DNA from: Tomitella fengzijianii | Lineage (GTDB): Bacteria; Actinomycetota; Actinomycetes; Mycobacteriales; Mycobacteriaceae | Direction: 5' to 3' | Assembly: GCF_007559025.1 (NCBI RefSeq) | Contig: NZ_CP041765.1 | Span: 1,422,679-1,486,678 of the forward strand | Length of the DNA: 64,000 nt | Shown: one piece after another, positions 46,396-56,406 of the stretch | Layout of the letters: each line of letters opens with the position of its first letter | How positions within the stretch are numbered: position 1 is the stretch's first letter | Notes under the pieces: model-generated | Seen by the model: only the letters and a program-made list of their open reading frames with translations | Databases searched by the model: none | Told to the model about the DNA's origin: nothing | Position numbers and translations under genes: made by a program

Positions 46396-49005
46396 ATGCA
46401 GCCAGTCACCGAGGGGCGCGGCCGCCCGACGTCCCCGATGAAGCGTCCGGTCGCGGACGTCGCGGGAGAGCACGCCGGTCCAGGCTGCGAGCGCGACCTG
46501 CTCGAGCGTCTGGCGCGGCTGGACCTGCGTGCCAGAGTCCGGCTGCTCACCGGGGCGGACTTCTGGTCGCTGCGCGCGGAGCCCGCGATCGGCCTGCGGC
46601 CCATCGTGTTCTCGGACGGCCCGGCCGGGATCCGGGGCGGGACCGGCGCGGCGCACCGGCCGTCGCTCAGCCTGCCGTCGGGCAGCGCCCTCGGCGCCAC
46701 GTGGGACGTCGAGGCCGCGCGCCGCTACGGCGACCTGCTGGGGCGGGAGGCGCGGGAGCGGGGCGTCGATGTGGTCCTTGGTCCCACGATCAATATGCAC
46801 CGCTCGCCATACGGCGGCCGGCACTTCGAGGCGATGTCGGAGGACCCGTTGCTCACGGGCCGTCTCGCGGCGGCGTATGTCGACGGGGTGCAGGCGCACG
46901 GGGTCGCCGCATGCCCGAAGCACTTCGTGGGCAACGACTACGAGGTGGAGCGGCACACGGCGAGCTCGGAGATCGATGCCCGGGCACTGCGCGAGGTGTA
47001 TCTGGCCGCGTTCGAGCCGTGCGTGGCCGAGGCCGGCGCCTGGGCGGTGATGTCCGCGTACAACGGCGTCAACGGCGTCCGGATGAGCGAGCATCCGCTG
47101 TTGTCCGATCCGCTGAAGTCGGAGTGGGGATTCGACGGCGCCGTCGTGTCGGACTGGATCGCGGTCAGGTCCACGGACGACTCGGCGCGCGCAGCGCAGG
47201 ACCTCGTCATGCCGTCGCTCATGAGCCCCTGGGAGGACTCGCTCGTCGAGGCGGTCGAACAGGGGCGGGTGCCGTCGGCGCGGATCGACGAGAAGGTGCT
47301 GCGGATCCTGCGGTTGGCGGCGCGGGTCGGGGCGCTCGATCCGGTCGCGCCCCCGGCCGCCGTTCCCGTCCCCGTCGCCGGGGAGGATGCTGCGGCGGAG
47401 CTGGAGGATGCCGCGGCGGAGCTGGAGGATGCCGCGGCGGAGCTGGAGGATGCCGCGGCGGAGCTGGAGGATGCCGCGGCGGAGCTCGCCGCCGACGGCA
47501 TGGTGCTGCTGCGCAACGACGCGGAGCTGCCCTGGGCGCGGGCGCCGCGGTCGATCGCGGTGATCGGCCCCCACGGGCTGGCGCCGCGCACGCAAGGCGG
47601 CGGCAGCGTCGCCGTCAGCCCGCGGCGGGTCGTGTCGCCCCTCGACGGCATCCGGCAGCGGTTCCCCGAATCCGAGGTCACCTTCCGCATGGGCGTCACG
47701 CCGCCCGACACCGTGTTCCCCTTCACCCGCGCGCAGCTGCGCGATCCGCAGACCGGCGGTGAGGGGCTCCGCGCCGTGTTCACCGCCGACGACGGCCGGG
47801 TGCTGGTCGAAGAGCTCCACGGCAGCTCGGAGCTGACCTGGCTGGGCACCCTGCCCGACGGCGCGGCCCGGCTGGTGCTGCGCACCGAATTCACGCCGGC
47901 CGAGACGGGACGCGCCGTCCTGGGCGTCGCGTGCGCCGGCCCGGTGCGCCTCGCGGTGGACGGGTCCACGGTGATCGACGCCGATGGCGCCGGGGCGGGC
48001 CTGGATCCCGATGAGCTCGCCCGGATGATCTTCGCCCCGCCGGTGCGGACGGTCGAGGTGGACCTGGTGGCCGGGCGGTCGATCGTGCTCGAGGTGCACT
48101 GCGATCTCGCGCGGGCGCCGCTGCCGCTGGTGCACTCGGTGATGTTCGGGTGGGCCCCCCACGGCGGCACCGCCGAGGAGCTGCTCGCCGAGGCGGTCGC
48201 CGCCGCCGAGTCCGCCGAGGTGGCCGTGGTGGTGGCGGGGACCGGTGCCCGCTCCGAGAGCGAGGGTTTCGACCGGTCGACCCTCGCGATGCAGGGCGGG
48301 CAGGACGCGCTCATCGCCGCGATCGCCCAGGCCAACCCGCGCACCGTCGTCGTGGTCAATGCGGGGAGCCCCGTGGCGATGCCCTGGCGCGAGACGGTGC
48401 CGGCGATCCTCCTGGGCTGGTTCGGCGGCCAGGAGGTGGGCACGGCGCTGGCGGGTGTGCTCGCTGGCGACCGCGAGCCGGGCGGGCGCCTGCCCACCAC
48501 CTGGCCCGCGGACGACGGCCACGTGCTGCTCGGTCCCGACCGGCCGGTGGACGGGAAGGTGCACTACGACGAATCGATCCACGTCGGCCACCGCGGCTGG
48601 CTGCGTGCGGGGCGGACGCCCGCGTACTGCTTCGGGCATGGACTCGGATACACCGAATGGGAGTTCCAGGCGGCGGGGCATCCGGCAACAGTGCGGGTGG
48701 GGGAGACGCTGCGCCTACGGATCGGCCTGCGTAACGTCGGTACGCGGACGGGAAAGCAGGTGATCCAGGTGTACGCGGAACGCCGCAGTAGCGTCATCGA
48801 TCATCCTGTGCGATGGCTGGCAGGCTTCTGCAGCGCCCGCTTCGGGCCGGGAGAACACGGCACAGCGGACGTGGACATCCACCCCCGTCAGTTCTCTGCA
48901 TGGACCGATCGAGGATGGTGGCAGGAGCCGGGCGAGTTCCGGCTGCTGATCGGTACATCCGTTCAGGAAATTGCCTTGTCCTCATCGGTCGAAGTGATCG
49001 AATGA
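46396..49005 (+). CDS. GH3 family glycosidase with PA14 insert
   Basis: 869 residues. The barrel domain (about 35-320) has VFSDGPAGIRGG, LGPTINMHRSPYGGRHFEAM, the substrate-binding CPKHFVGNDYEVERH and the nucleophile region VVSDWIAV with Asp253. The second domain contains ADGMVLLRNDAELPW and AGTGARSESEGFDRS. A PA14-like insert (about 458-585) and a C-terminal fibronectin-III-like domain (about 760-869) complete the usual beta-glucosidase architecture. It has no signal peptide, so the substrate is probably imported. Start ATG 46396 has GAGGAG 5 nt upstream. The linker at residues 330-364 is a fivefold heptad repeat. The substrate sugar is unknown. Confidence 0.92.
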   Translation: MQPVTEGRGRPTSPMKRPVADVAGEHAGPGCERDLLERLARLDLRARVRLLTGADFWSLRAEPAIGLRPIVFSDGPAGIRGGTGAAHRPSLSLPSGSALGATWDVEAARRYGDLLGREARERGVDVVLGPTINMHRSPYGGRHFEAMSEDPLLTGRLAAAYVDGVQAHGVAACPKHFVGNDYEVERHTASSEIDARALREVYLAAFEPCVAEAGAWAVMSAYNGVNGVRMSEHPLLSDPLKSEWGFDGAVVSDWIAVRSTDDSARAAQDLVMPSLMSPWEDSLVEAVEQGRVPSARIDEKVLRILRLAARVGALDPVAPPAAVPVPVAGEDAAAELEDAAAELEDAAAELEDAAAELEDAAAELAADGMVLLRNDAELPWARAPRSIAVIGPHGLAPRTQGGGSVAVSPRRVVSPLDGIRQRFPESEVTFRMGVTPPDTVFPFTRAQLRDPQTGGEGLRAVFTADDGRVLVEELHGSSELTWLGTLPDGAARLVLRTEFTPAETGRAVLGVACAGPVRLAVDGSTVIDADGAGAGLDPDELARMIFAPPVRTVEVDLVAGRSIVLEVHCDLARAPLPLVHSVMFGWAPHGGTAEELLAEAVAAAESAEVAVVVAGTGARSESEGFDRSTLAMQGGQDALIAAIAQANPRTVVVVNAGSPVAMPWRETVPAILLGWFGGQEVGTALAGVLAGDREPGGRLPTTWPADDGHVLLGPDRPVDGKVHYDESIHVGHRGWLRAGRTPAYCFGHGLGYTEWEFQAAGHPATVRVGETLRLRIGLRNVGTRTGKQVIQVYAERRSSVIDHPVRWLAGFCSARFGPGEHGTADVDIHPRQFSAWTDRGWWQEPGEFRLLIGTSVQEIALSSSVEVIE
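47383..47487 (+). repeat. 21-bp tandem repeat, five units, in GH3 gene
   Basis: Five near-identical 21-bp units encode EDAAAEL five times in the linker between the barrel and the second domain. Differences are single synonymous bases in the first and last units. The length is a multiple of three, so copy changes would not shift the frame. Confidence 0.95.
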
Positions 49006-49105
49006 CGCGGCGCGATAGGTTGATCTGAGATGGTAGCGGCCGGGCCCCGATTGGAACGCGGGCGACGGGGGCCGGCCGGTGCGGGCGATGAAGGGTGGGA
49101 GATCC

Positions 49106-49831
49106 ATGGCACAGACAACCGGTCCGGATGCGGCACAGAACGGGGGGCAACGGCCCCGCAAGCGGATGTCCGGCACCGAACGCCGCGAACAACTCATCGC
49201 GATCGGCCGATCCCTGTTCTCCGAGCGCGGCTACGAGGCCACCGCCATCGAGGAGATCGCGCAGCGCGCCCTCGTCTCCAAGCCGGTGGTCTACGAGCAC
49301 TTCGGCGGCAAGGAAGGGCTGTACGCGGTGGTCGTGGACCGCGAGATGGCCACGCTGCACAAGGCCATCACCGCGTCGTTGTCCACGCACAAGAACCTGG
49401 CCCCGCACAGCTCCCGGCTGCGGCTCGAGCGGGTGACGCTGGCCCTGCTCACCTACGTGGAGGAACACTCCGAGGGCTTCCGGATCCTGGTGCGTGACTC
49501 GCCGGTGGCCGCCGCGGACGGCACGTATTCGAGCCTGCTCAACGAGGCCATCGGCCAGGTGGAGTACCTGCTGGCCGCGGATTTCGCGCGCCGGTCGCTG
49601 GACCCGGACCTGGCGGCGCTCTATGCGCAGGCGCTGGTGGGCGTGGTGTCGTCGTCGGCCACGTGGTGGCTGGACGTGCGCCGGCCCTCCAAGGAGGCCA
49701 TGGCCACCCACCTGGTCAACCTGTGCTGGAGCGGACTGGCGCATCTGTCCGCCGAGCCCACCCTGGACCCGCGCACCCTCGAGTTCGGTGCGCGCGGCGC
49801 AGGGCTCGCCCCGGCTGAGGAACGTGACTGA
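49106..49831 (+). CDS. TetR-family regulator (Rv1019-like position)
   Basis: 241 residues. The DNA-binding domain is RREQLIAIGRSLFSERGYEA, EEIAQRALVSKPVVYEHF, GGKEGLYAVVVDRE; the ligand domain follows (VTLALLTYVEEHSEGFRILV, WWLDVRRPSKEAMATHLVNL). It sits just upstream of mfd, as Rv1019 does, so I treat it as core rather than part of the sulfatase island. Start ATG 49106 has GGTGGGAG 5 nt upstream. A TAGGTT -10-like sequence at 49016-49021 could start its transcript. The inducer is unknown. Confidence 0.88.
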   Translation: MAQTTGPDAAQNGGQRPRKRMSGTERREQLIAIGRSLFSERGYEATAIEEIAQRALVSKPVVYEHFGGKEGLYAVVVDREMATLHKAITASLSTHKNLAPHSSRLRLERVTLALLTYVEEHSEGFRILVRDSPVAAADGTYSSLLNEAIGQVEYLLAADFARRSLDPDLAALYAQALVGVVSSSATWWLDVRRPSKEAMATHLVNLCWSGLAHLSAEPTLDPRTLEFGARGAGLAPAEERD

Positions 49832-50195
49832 TCACGGTCGGCCGGGCACGGCTCCCGTCGACCAAGCGGAAAATGCACAATCGGCGGCGAAAACGTGCAC
49901 CAGTTGCTTGATCGACGGCCGGCGGGTGGCCGCCGTGTAGTACGCGCGGCGGGCGCGCGGCCGCCGGGGACTAGAATCGTCTGCGGCCGCGTTCCGCACC
50001 ATGAGGGTCCTGCCGCATGGCAGGCAGGGCACCGCCGCCGCACCATCGACCCGCCCCCACAGCGCACACTGCGCCCATTCCGATCCCGGCCGTATCGTCG
50101 CAGCCGGCCGGTCCGACGCCGTGCCGCACAATCAAGAATCGGGCGGCCCGAGTCCGCCGTACGGCGGCCCGGGCGGCCCGCGAGGAGCCTTCGCG
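49832..50195 (+). promoter_or_regulatory. Spacer and long leader before mfd
   Basis: 364 bp without a supported gene. TAGAATC at 49972 is the best -10 candidate. It would give a leader of about 210 nt containing a 6-bp CCTGCC/GGCAGG hairpin (50009-50024) and further GC-rich inverted repeats before the GAGGAG ribosome binding site at 50183. No small ORF with a good start could be defended. Confidence 0.4.
49972..49977 (+). promoter_or_regulatory. -10-like TAGAAT for mfd
   Basis: A good sigma-A-type -10 (TAGAAT) in a very GC-rich spacer, about 220 bp before the TTG start of mfd. Confidence 0.5.
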
Positions 50196-53100
50196 TTGTC
50201 CACCATCGCACCCACGTCCACCTCCGCCTCACCGATGGGCGCGCTGGCGCAGACAGCGCTCACAGACCATGCGCTGCGCGAGTTCGCGGACATGACGGGT
50301 CGGCCGGAACTGTCCGTCGTCGCCCCGTCCGCGGCACGCTCGCTGCTGGCGGCGACGCTGGGACGGCGCGCCCCGGTGCTGCTGGTGACGGCCAGTGGAC
50401 GCGAGGCGGACGATCGCACCCGCGAGCTGCAGGAGATCCTCGGGGAGGCGGTCGCCCAGTTCCCGTCGTGGGAGACGCTGCCCCATGAGCGGCTGTCTCC
50501 GGGCGCGGACACCGTGGGGCGCCGGTTGTCGGTGCTGCGCCGGCTGGCGCGCCCGGACGACGCCGTCTACGGGCCGCCGTTGCAGGTGATCGTGGCCACC
50601 GTGCGTTCGCTGGTGCAGCCGATGGCCCCGGGGCTCGGCGAGATCGACCCGGTGATCGTGCGCGAGGGCGAGGAACACGACCTGGAAGGGCTCGTCGGCC
50701 GGCTTGTCGAGCTGGCGTACACGCGCGTGGACATGGTGGGCAAGCGCGGCGAGTTCGCGGTGCGCGGCGGCATCCTCGACGTCTTCCCGCCCACCTCCGA
50801 CCACGCGGTGCGCGTCGAGTTCTGGGGCGACGAAGTCTCCGAGCTGCGCCCGTTCTCGGTGGCGGACCAGCGCTCCATCGCCGAGGTCGACGTGCCGGTG
50901 CTCATCGCGCCGCCGTGCCGTGAGCTGCTCCTCACCGAGGACGTGCGCGGGCGGGCGGCCGAGCTCGCGGCGGGGCACCCGGAGGACGCGGCGCTGGTCG
51001 AACTGCTCGAATCGCTGGCCCAGGGGATCCCCGCCGAGGGCATGGAGGCGCTGATCCCCGCGCTTGTCCCGGGCGGCACCGCGCTGCTCACCGACGTCCT
51101 CCCGGACGGCGCCCACGTGCTGATCGCCGACCCTGAGCGCGTGCGCACCCGCGCCACCGACCTGGTCAAGACGGGCAAGGAGTTCCTCGAGGCGTCGTGG
51201 AGCGCCGCCTCGACGGGCGGCGACGCGCCGCTGGACACGTCCCGGCTGGATCTGGGTGATACCGCGTACCGGTCGTTGCGGCAGGTGCACGAGGCGGCCG
51301 TCGAGGCGGGGGTGCCGTGGTGGACGGTGAGCCCGTTGGCCTCGGGGGATGAGGACGAGTACGTGCCGGAGCTGTCCGCGTCGCCCACGGCGCGCGGGTC
51401 GGAGGAGCAGATCGCGACGATCTTCGCGACCCTGCGTGCCCACGTGACCGGCGGCGGCCGCGCGGCGCTGATCGTCGGCGGTGCCGGCACGGTCACCCGC
51501 CTGCTGCAGCGCCTCTCGGACGCCGAGGTGCCGGCGGTGCGCGCGGAGACGGCGGACGACGTGGCCCCGGGGCGCGTCGCGGTACTGCGCGGGGCCATGC
51601 AGGACGGGTTGGTGCTGCCCGACGCGGAGCTGGTGCTCATCACCGAGGCCGACCTCACCGGCAACCGGGTCGCCGCGGTGGGCGACGGCAAGCGGATGCC
51701 GCCGAAGCGCCGCAATCAGGTGGACCCGCTGGCCCTCGCCGCCGGCGACCTGGTGGTGCACGACCAGCACGGCATCGGCAGGTTCGTCGAGATGACCTCA
51801 CGCACGATCTCCGGCGCCCGCCGCGAATACCTGGTGCTCGAGTACGCGGGCAAACGCGGCCAGCCGGGCGACAGGCTCTTCGTGCCCATGGAATCGCTCG
51901 ACCAGCTCTCCCGCTACGTCGGCGGCGAGTTGCCTTCGTTGAGCAAGCTCGGCGGTTCGGACTGGAAGAACACCAAGCGCAAGGCGCGCAAGGCCGTCCG
52001 CGAGATCGCAGGCGAGCTGGTGCAGCTCTACGCCAAACGGCAGGCGGCCCCCGGGCACCCGTTCGCGCAGGACACCCCGTGGCAGCGGGAGATGGAGGAC
52101 ACGTTCGCGTTCACCGAGACCGGCGATCAGCTCACCGCCATCGACGAGGTCAAGTCCGACATGGAGAAGGCCGTGCCGATGGACCGCGTCATCTGCGGCG
52201 ACGTCGGCTATGGCAAGACCGAGATCGCCGTCCGCGCCGCGTTCAAGGCGGTGCAGGACGGCAAGCAGGTGGCGGTGCTGGTGCCCACGACGCTGCTGGC
52301 GCAGCAGCACCAGCAGACGTTCGAAGACCGCATGGCCGGTTTCCCCGTCACCATCAAGGGACTGTCGCGCTTCACCGACCCGGCCGAGTCGCGCGCCACC
52401 GTCGACCAGATGGCCACGGGGGAGGTCGACGTGGTCATCGGCACGCACCGGCTGCTGCAGACGGGCGTGCGGTGGAAGGACCTGGGACTGGTCATCGTCG
52501 ACGAGGAGCAGCGCTTCGGCGTCGAACACAAGGAGCACATCAAGGCGCTGCGTAGCCACGTGGACGTGCTCACCATGTCCGCCACGCCCATCCCGCGCAC
52601 CTTGGAGATGAGCCTGGCCGGTATCCGCGAGATGTCGACCATCCTCACCCCGCCGGAGGAGCGCCACCCCATCCTCACCTACGTGGGCGCGTATGCGGAC
52701 AAGCAGGTGGCGGCCGCGATCCGGCGCGAGCTGCTGCGCGACGGCCAGGTGTTCTACGTGCACAACCGGGTCAGCTCCATCGACAAGGCGGCGGCGCGGC
52801 TGCGGGAGCTGGTGCCCGAGGCGCGAGTGGTCACCGCGCACGGCCAGATGAACGAGGAGATGCTCGAGCAGACGGTGCAGGGGTTCTGGAACCGCGAGTT
52901 CGACGTCCTGGTGTGTACGACGATCATCGAGACGGGCCTGGACATCTCCAATGCGAACACCCTGGTCGTGGAGCGGGCCGACGCGCTGGGCCTGGCGCAG
53001 CTGCATCAGCTGCGCGGGCGCGTGGGGCGCGGGCGCGAGCGGGGCTACGCCTACTTCCTGTATCCGCCGGAGAAGCCGCTGACGGAGACCGCCTACGACC

Positions 53101-53834
53101 GGCTCACCACCATCGCCCGCAACAACGAGCTGGGTGCGGGGATGGCGGTGGCCATGAAGGACCTCGAGCTGCGCGGCGCCGGCAACGTGCTGGGCGCCGA
53201 GCAGTCCGGGCACGTCGCGGGCGTCGGATTCGATCTCTACGTGCGCCTGGTGGGGGAGGCGGTGGAGGCCTACCGCGCGGTGGCCGACGGCGCCCCCGTA
53301 ACCGCCGTGGAGGAGACCAAGGAGGTGCACGTGGACCTGCCGGTCGACGCGCACATCCCGCCCGACTACATCGACGGCGACCGCCTGCGCCTCGAGGCCT
53401 ACCGAAAGATCGCCGCGGCGGCCGACGAGGCGGGGATCGCCGCGGTGGTCGACGAGCTGGTGGACCGCTACGGGCCCGTGCCGGAGGAGGTGCAACGCCT
53501 CGTCGCGGTGGCACGGCTGCGCCTGCTGTGCCGGCAGTACGGCGTCACGGACGTGGGCGTCAGCGGCACGCAGGTCCGGCTCTCGCCGATGCCCCTCGCC
53601 GATTCCAAGCAAATGCGGCTCAAGCGGCTCTACAAGGGTGCGACGTTCCGGGCGACCACCTCGACCGTGCAGATCCCGCTTCCGCGCACGGGCGGCCTGG
53701 GGTCGGCCCGGCTGCGTGACACCGAGCTGCTGCAGTTCGTCGTCGACTTCCTCCTGGCTCTCGACGGCAAGCCGGCCGGGATGGTCGACCTGTCGGCGGG
53801 CCTGGCCATTGCTGCGGCGGCGGCGCCGGCGTGA
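50196..53834 (+). CDS. mfd: Transcription-repair coupling factor Mfd
   Basis: A 1212-residue DNA translocase that removes RNA polymerase stalled at lesions and recruits UvrA. The UvrB-like N-terminal part has [36 protein letters not shown] and [20 protein letters not shown]. The polymerase-interaction module has [17 protein letters not shown]. The RecG-like motor has Walker [10 protein letters not shown] (about 668), DEEQRFG (about 769), [13 protein letters not shown] and [14 protein letters not shown]. The C-terminal TRCF domain is intact. Start TTG 50196 has GAGGAG 7 nt upstream; ATG 50235 is the alternative. It overlaps mazG by 4 bp. Confidence 0.97.
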   Translation: MSTIAPTSTSASPMGALAQTALTDHALREFADMTGRPELSVVAPSAARSLLAATLGRRAPVLLVTASGREADDRTRELQEILGEAVAQFPSWETLPHERLSPGADTVGRRLSVLRRLARPDDAVYGPPLQVIVATVRSLVQPMAPGLGEIDPVIVREGEEHDLEGLVGRLVELAYTRVDMVGKRGEFAVRGGILDVFPPTSDHAVRVEFWGDEVSELRPFSVADQRSIAEVDVPVLIAPPCRELLLTEDVRGRAAELAAGHPEDAALVELLESLAQGIPAEGMEALIPALVPGGTALLTDVLPDGAHVLIADPERVRTRATDLVKTGKEFLEASWSAASTGGDAPLDTSRLDLGDTAYRSLRQVHEAAVEAGVPWWTVSPLASGDEDEYVPELSASPTARGSEEQIATIFATLRAHVTGGGRAALIVGGAGTVTRLLQRLSDAEVPAVRAETADDVAPGRVAVLRGAMQDGLVLPDAELVLITEADLTGNRVAAVGDGKRMPPKRRNQVDPLALAAGDLVVHDQHGIGRFVEMTSRTISGARREYLVLEYAGKRGQPGDRLFVPMESLDQLSRYVGGELPSLSKLGGSDWKNTKRKARKAVREIAGELVQLYAKRQAAPGHPFAQDTPWQREMEDTFAFTETGDQLTAIDEVKSDMEKAVPMDRVICGDVGYGKTEIAVRAAFKAVQDGKQVAVLVPTTLLAQQHQQTFEDRMAGFPVTIKGLSRFTDPAESRATVDQMATGEVDVVIGTHRLLQTGVRWKDLGLVIVDEEQRFGVEHKEHIKALRSHVDVLTMSATPIPRTLEMSLAGIREMSTILTPPEERHPILTYVGAYADKQVAAAIRRELLRDGQVFYVHNRVSSIDKAAARLRELVPEARVVTAHGQMNEEMLEQTVQGFWNREFDVLVCTTIIETGLDISNANTLVVERADALGLAQLHQLRGRVGRGRERGYAYFLYPPEKPLTETAYDRLTTIARNNELGAGMAVAMKDLELRGAGNVLGAEQSGHVAGVGFDLYVRLVGEAVEAYRAVADGAPVTAVEETKEVHVDLPVDAHIPPDYIDGDRLRLEAYRKIAAAADEAGIAAVVDELVDRYGPVPEEVQRLVAVARLRLLCRQYGVTDVGVSGTQVRLSPMPLADSKQMRLKRLYKGATFRATTSTVQIPLPRTGGLGSARLRDTELLQFVVDFLLALDGKPAGMVDLSAGLAIAAAAAPA

Positions 53835-54520
53835 CGGGGCCGGACGGTGCGCCGCGGGAGGGCGCCAGGCTGCTCGACGCCGTGGCGCTGATGGACAGAC
53901 TGTGCACCGAGGGCGCGTGGGAGTCGCAACAGACGCACTCCAGCCTCACCGGATACCTCGTGGAGGAAACCTACGAGCTGCTCGACGCCATCGCATCCGG
54001 CGACCGCGAAGAGATGGTGGCCGAGCTGGGCGACGTACTGCTTCAGGTGCTCTTCCACGCCCGCATCGGCGCAGGATTCACCATCGACGACGTGGCGGAG
54101 TCATTCATCCGCAAGGTGTCGGCGCGCTCGGCCGGCGTGCTGGCCGGCGGCGTGGACCTGGCCACCCAGGTCGACGACTGGGAACGCGCCAAGTCCCGGG
54201 AGCGGCCGGACGCATCGGCCATGGACGGCATCCCCCCGGCTCAGCCCGCGCTGGCGCTCACCGCGAAGATCCTCGCCAGGGCGCGCGACGCCGGGGTGCC
54301 GAGTGACGCGATCCCGGCCGGGCTCACCACGGTGACGGTGGGGCCGGATGGCGGCGCGGAACAGCGGCTGCGTGCGGAAGCACTGGACTTCGCGCGGCGG
54401 ATCCGGGCTGCGGAGCGCTCGATGCGGGCGGCGCAGGGGAGTGGTGCGGGCCCCGATGAGCAGAGTGACGGTGGGCGCATGCGGTTCGGCCCCGAGCAGT
54501 GGCGCGCCGCGCTGCGCTGA
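53831..54520 (+). CDS. mazG: Nucleoside triphosphate pyrophosphohydrolase MazG
   Basis: A 229-residue all-alpha NTP pyrophosphatase. The metal motif EExxE-ExxD is in [20 protein letters not shown] and [14 protein letters not shown]. Typical entries are [20 protein letters not shown] and [10 protein letters not shown]. It hydrolyses non-canonical or excess NTPs, including oxidised dCTP in mycobacteria. Only one MazG domain is clear, with a diverged C-terminal half, as in Rv1021. Start GTG 53831 overlaps the mfd stop as GTGA. Confidence 0.92.
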   Translation: MTGPDGAPREGARLLDAVALMDRLCTEGAWESQQTHSSLTGYLVEETYELLDAIASGDREEMVAELGDVLLQVLFHARIGAGFTIDDVAESFIRKVSARSAGVLAGGVDLATQVDDWERAKSRERPDASAMDGIPPAQPALALTAKILARARDAGVPSDAIPAGLTTVTVGPDGGAEQRLRAEALDFARRIRAAERSMRAAQGSGAGPDEQSDGGRMRFGPEQWRAALR

Positions 54521-54527
54521 CCCTGCC

Positions 54528-54561
54528 GCTGCCCCTACGCCGCCGCTGCCCCTACGCCGCC
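54528..54561. repeat. 17-bp direct tandem duplication after mazG
   Basis: GCTGCCCCTACGCCGCC occurs twice in tandem (54528-54544, 54545-54561), immediately before the long inverted repeat. Confidence 0.9.
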
Positions 54562-54562
54562 G

Positions 54563-54620
54563 CGTTTGGTGGACATTTGGTCGCTTTTCGGCGGATTTCC
54601 AGCCAAATGTCCACCAAACG
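54563..54620. repeat. 18-bp perfect inverted repeat downstream of mazG
   Basis: Arms 54563-54580 (CGTTTGGTGGACATTTGG) and 54603-54620 are perfectly complementary around a 22-nt loop. The arms are clearly less GC-rich than their surroundings. Placement 42 bp after the mazG stop suggests a terminator, but there is no T-run, and a mobile-repeat origin is possible. Confidence 0.85.
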
Positions 54621-54735
54621 GGTGCAGTCGGCGGGCCGTGTGCGCGGACGGCGCAGTCCCGGGTCCGTAGCATGGGCTCGCCGACGGCACACTCGGCGGC
54701 GATGCAGCGTGTTCGGACGTTCCAGGAGGTCGACG

Positions 54736-55500
54736 GTGGGTGGTGCCGGGCGCGTGCGCAGGCGTGGGGCTGCGGTGATCGCAGCAGTGATGCCCGCTCT
54801 GGTGATCGGCGGCGTCGTCGGTGCCGCCGTCGTGTCCTGTTCCCTGGTCGACCGCCCGAGCATCCCCGACCTCAACCCGCCGGGCGCAGGTGCGCCGTTG
54901 CCGCCGATCGATGTGGAGGCGCCGGGGCGCAGCGCCGACCAGCTCGCCGGGTGGGCGTCCGGCCTGAGCGAGCAGCTGGGCATCTCACCCGCAGCACTCG
55001 AAGCGTACGGCTATGCGCAGGCGGTGATGGCGAAGGCTCGGCCCGGCTGCCACCTGGGTTGGACCACCGTCGCGGGGATCGGGTCGGTGGAAAGCAAGCA
55101 CGGCACGCACGGCGGCGCGTCGGTTTCGGCGGTCGGCCAGGTGAGTCCTCCCATCCGGGGCGTGCCTTTGGACGGAAGCCCCGGCGTGGCGAAGATCGAC
55201 GACACCGACGGCGGGGACATGGACGGGGACCCGGTGCATGACCGGGCGATGGGTCCTATGCAGTTCATCCCGGAGACGTGGGAGCGCTGGGGAGTGGATG
55301 CGAACGGCGACGGGATCGCGGACCCCGACAATCTGGACGACGCGGCGCTCACCGCGGGGCGCTATCTGTGCGGCTTCGGGCGCGACCTGTCCACCGCGTC
55401 GGGATGGACGGCCGCGCTCGCGTCATACAACATGTCGGAAGCGTATGCGCGTGAAGTGCAGTTCAGGGCCAACGCCTACTCGATTGGCGTCCGGCCCTGA
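54736..55500 (+). CDS. LpqU-like lytic transglycosylase lipoprotein
   Basis: 254 residues. The N-terminal hydrophobic segment ends in AAVVSCS, a possible lipobox. A proline-rich spacer leads to an SLT_2-type domain: catalytic Glu in AGIGSVESKHG, MGPMQFIPETWERWGVD, NLDDAALTAGRYLCGFGRDL and LASYNMSEAYAREV. It cleaves peptidoglycan glycan strands at the cell surface. Position between mazG and eno matches Rv1022 (lpqU). Start GTG 54736 has AGGAGG 6 nt upstream. Confidence 0.88.
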   Translation: MGGAGRVRRRGAAVIAAVMPALVIGGVVGAAVVSCSLVDRPSIPDLNPPGAGAPLPPIDVEAPGRSADQLAGWASGLSEQLGISPAALEAYGYAQAVMAKARPGCHLGWTTVAGIGSVESKHGTHGGASVSAVGQVSPPIRGVPLDGSPGVAKIDDTDGGDMDGDPVHDRAMGPMQFIPETWERWGVDANGDGIADPDNLDDAALTAGRYLCGFGRDLSTASGWTAALASYNMSEAYAREVQFRANAYSIGVRP

Positions 55501-56406
55501 ACTGACGGTGACACTAGACCGTTCGGCTGACATTTAAACGCGCGATTTTCGTTGTAACGGTTGCACAACATGTTCTACTCGGGGCGGTCACGTCCTGGTG
55601 GTCATGCCGGAGTGGTGATCGCGACGGTGCTGGTCATGGTTCGATCGGAACCGTCGTCCGGCGGCGGCAGGCGGATCTTGGTCGCCGAAGCCGTTAGTGA
55701 TCGAACGTCCAACTCGGCTCCGGTGCGAGTTCGCGATCGAGTGAACTGGTCAATCGGTGTTAGCGTTTCAGCAGGTCTTCGAGGTCGCTGCGGCGTCGCG
55801 ACGGGCGGCGCGATACGCGTGGACTCGAACTGCGGTGGCGCAATGTTGTTCGGATGCATCGCTCCCCGGCTTCCGAGGGGTGAAGCCGATGAATGCGCTG
55901 CCGTGAACCTCCGGCGGGATGCCGCCGGGTGAGACGACGTGGGAAGGATCGCGCCGGCTGCTGCTCCCGCCCGAGCGGCGCCCCGGTCCCGATCACGTCC
56001 GCGGGTGATCGTCCGCACCCGCATTCCGGGCCCGGCCCGCAGCCGTCCGCCAACGGCGCAGGCCGGGCCCGGGTCCGCTTGTCTCAGGGCTTCACGGTGG
56101 GGCCGCCCGTGGTCGCCGGCTGCGCTGGCGTGGCCGATCTGCTCGTTGAGCGAAGGTTCTTCCGAATGGACACGAATCCGGGCGCACTTCTTGGGTTTCG
56201 GGGCAACGTTTATGTCGTTCGTTCGGATGACAAGAAAAGGTCGAGTATCTATGCACCCCGGTAACGGCATTAGGAATTGTCGGTGCGGGGTCCTAATATC
56301 CGATGTGTACCGAACCACTTCAATCGGTTCGGTGCCATGATCAGCAGTAACCGGTGAGAGATACGGGCGTCGGAACAGAGTGGACCGCCCGGGGTCAAGT
56401 CCCGGG
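55501..56406. other. 906-bp spacer between the LpqU-like gene and the IS element
   Basis: No ORF here looks real: the open frames are short and lack family sequence or good ribosome binding sites. The first 60 bp are AT-richer than the window. At 56309-56333 there is an 8-bp inverted repeat, ACCGAACC-N9-GGTTCGGT, in an AT-richer stretch that could be an operator or promoter. The original promoter of the secreted-protein gene now right of the IS may lie here. Confidence 0.5.

Noticed and set aside
47383-47487. CRISPR-like array
   Set aside because: The 21-bp units are directly adjacent with no spacers and are in frame within the GH3 coding sequence.
49016-49030. Third copy of the island TetR operator near the GH3 end
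   Set aside because: Only one half-site (ATAGGT/ACCTAT) is present and the palindrome is not completed. It reads better as a -10 for the core TetR gene.
34735-49100. Integrative element with attL/attR at tRNA-Gln
   Set aside because: No integrase gene and no second copy of the tRNA 3' end were seen up to 50 kb, so site-specific integration is not supported.
51798-53612. 604-codon minus-strand ORF within mfd
   Set aside because: An antisense frame with no start signal or recognisable domain.
55561-56340. Small ORFs in the spacer left of the IS element
   Set aside because: Short overlapping frames without ribosome binding sites, family sequence or consistent coding character.
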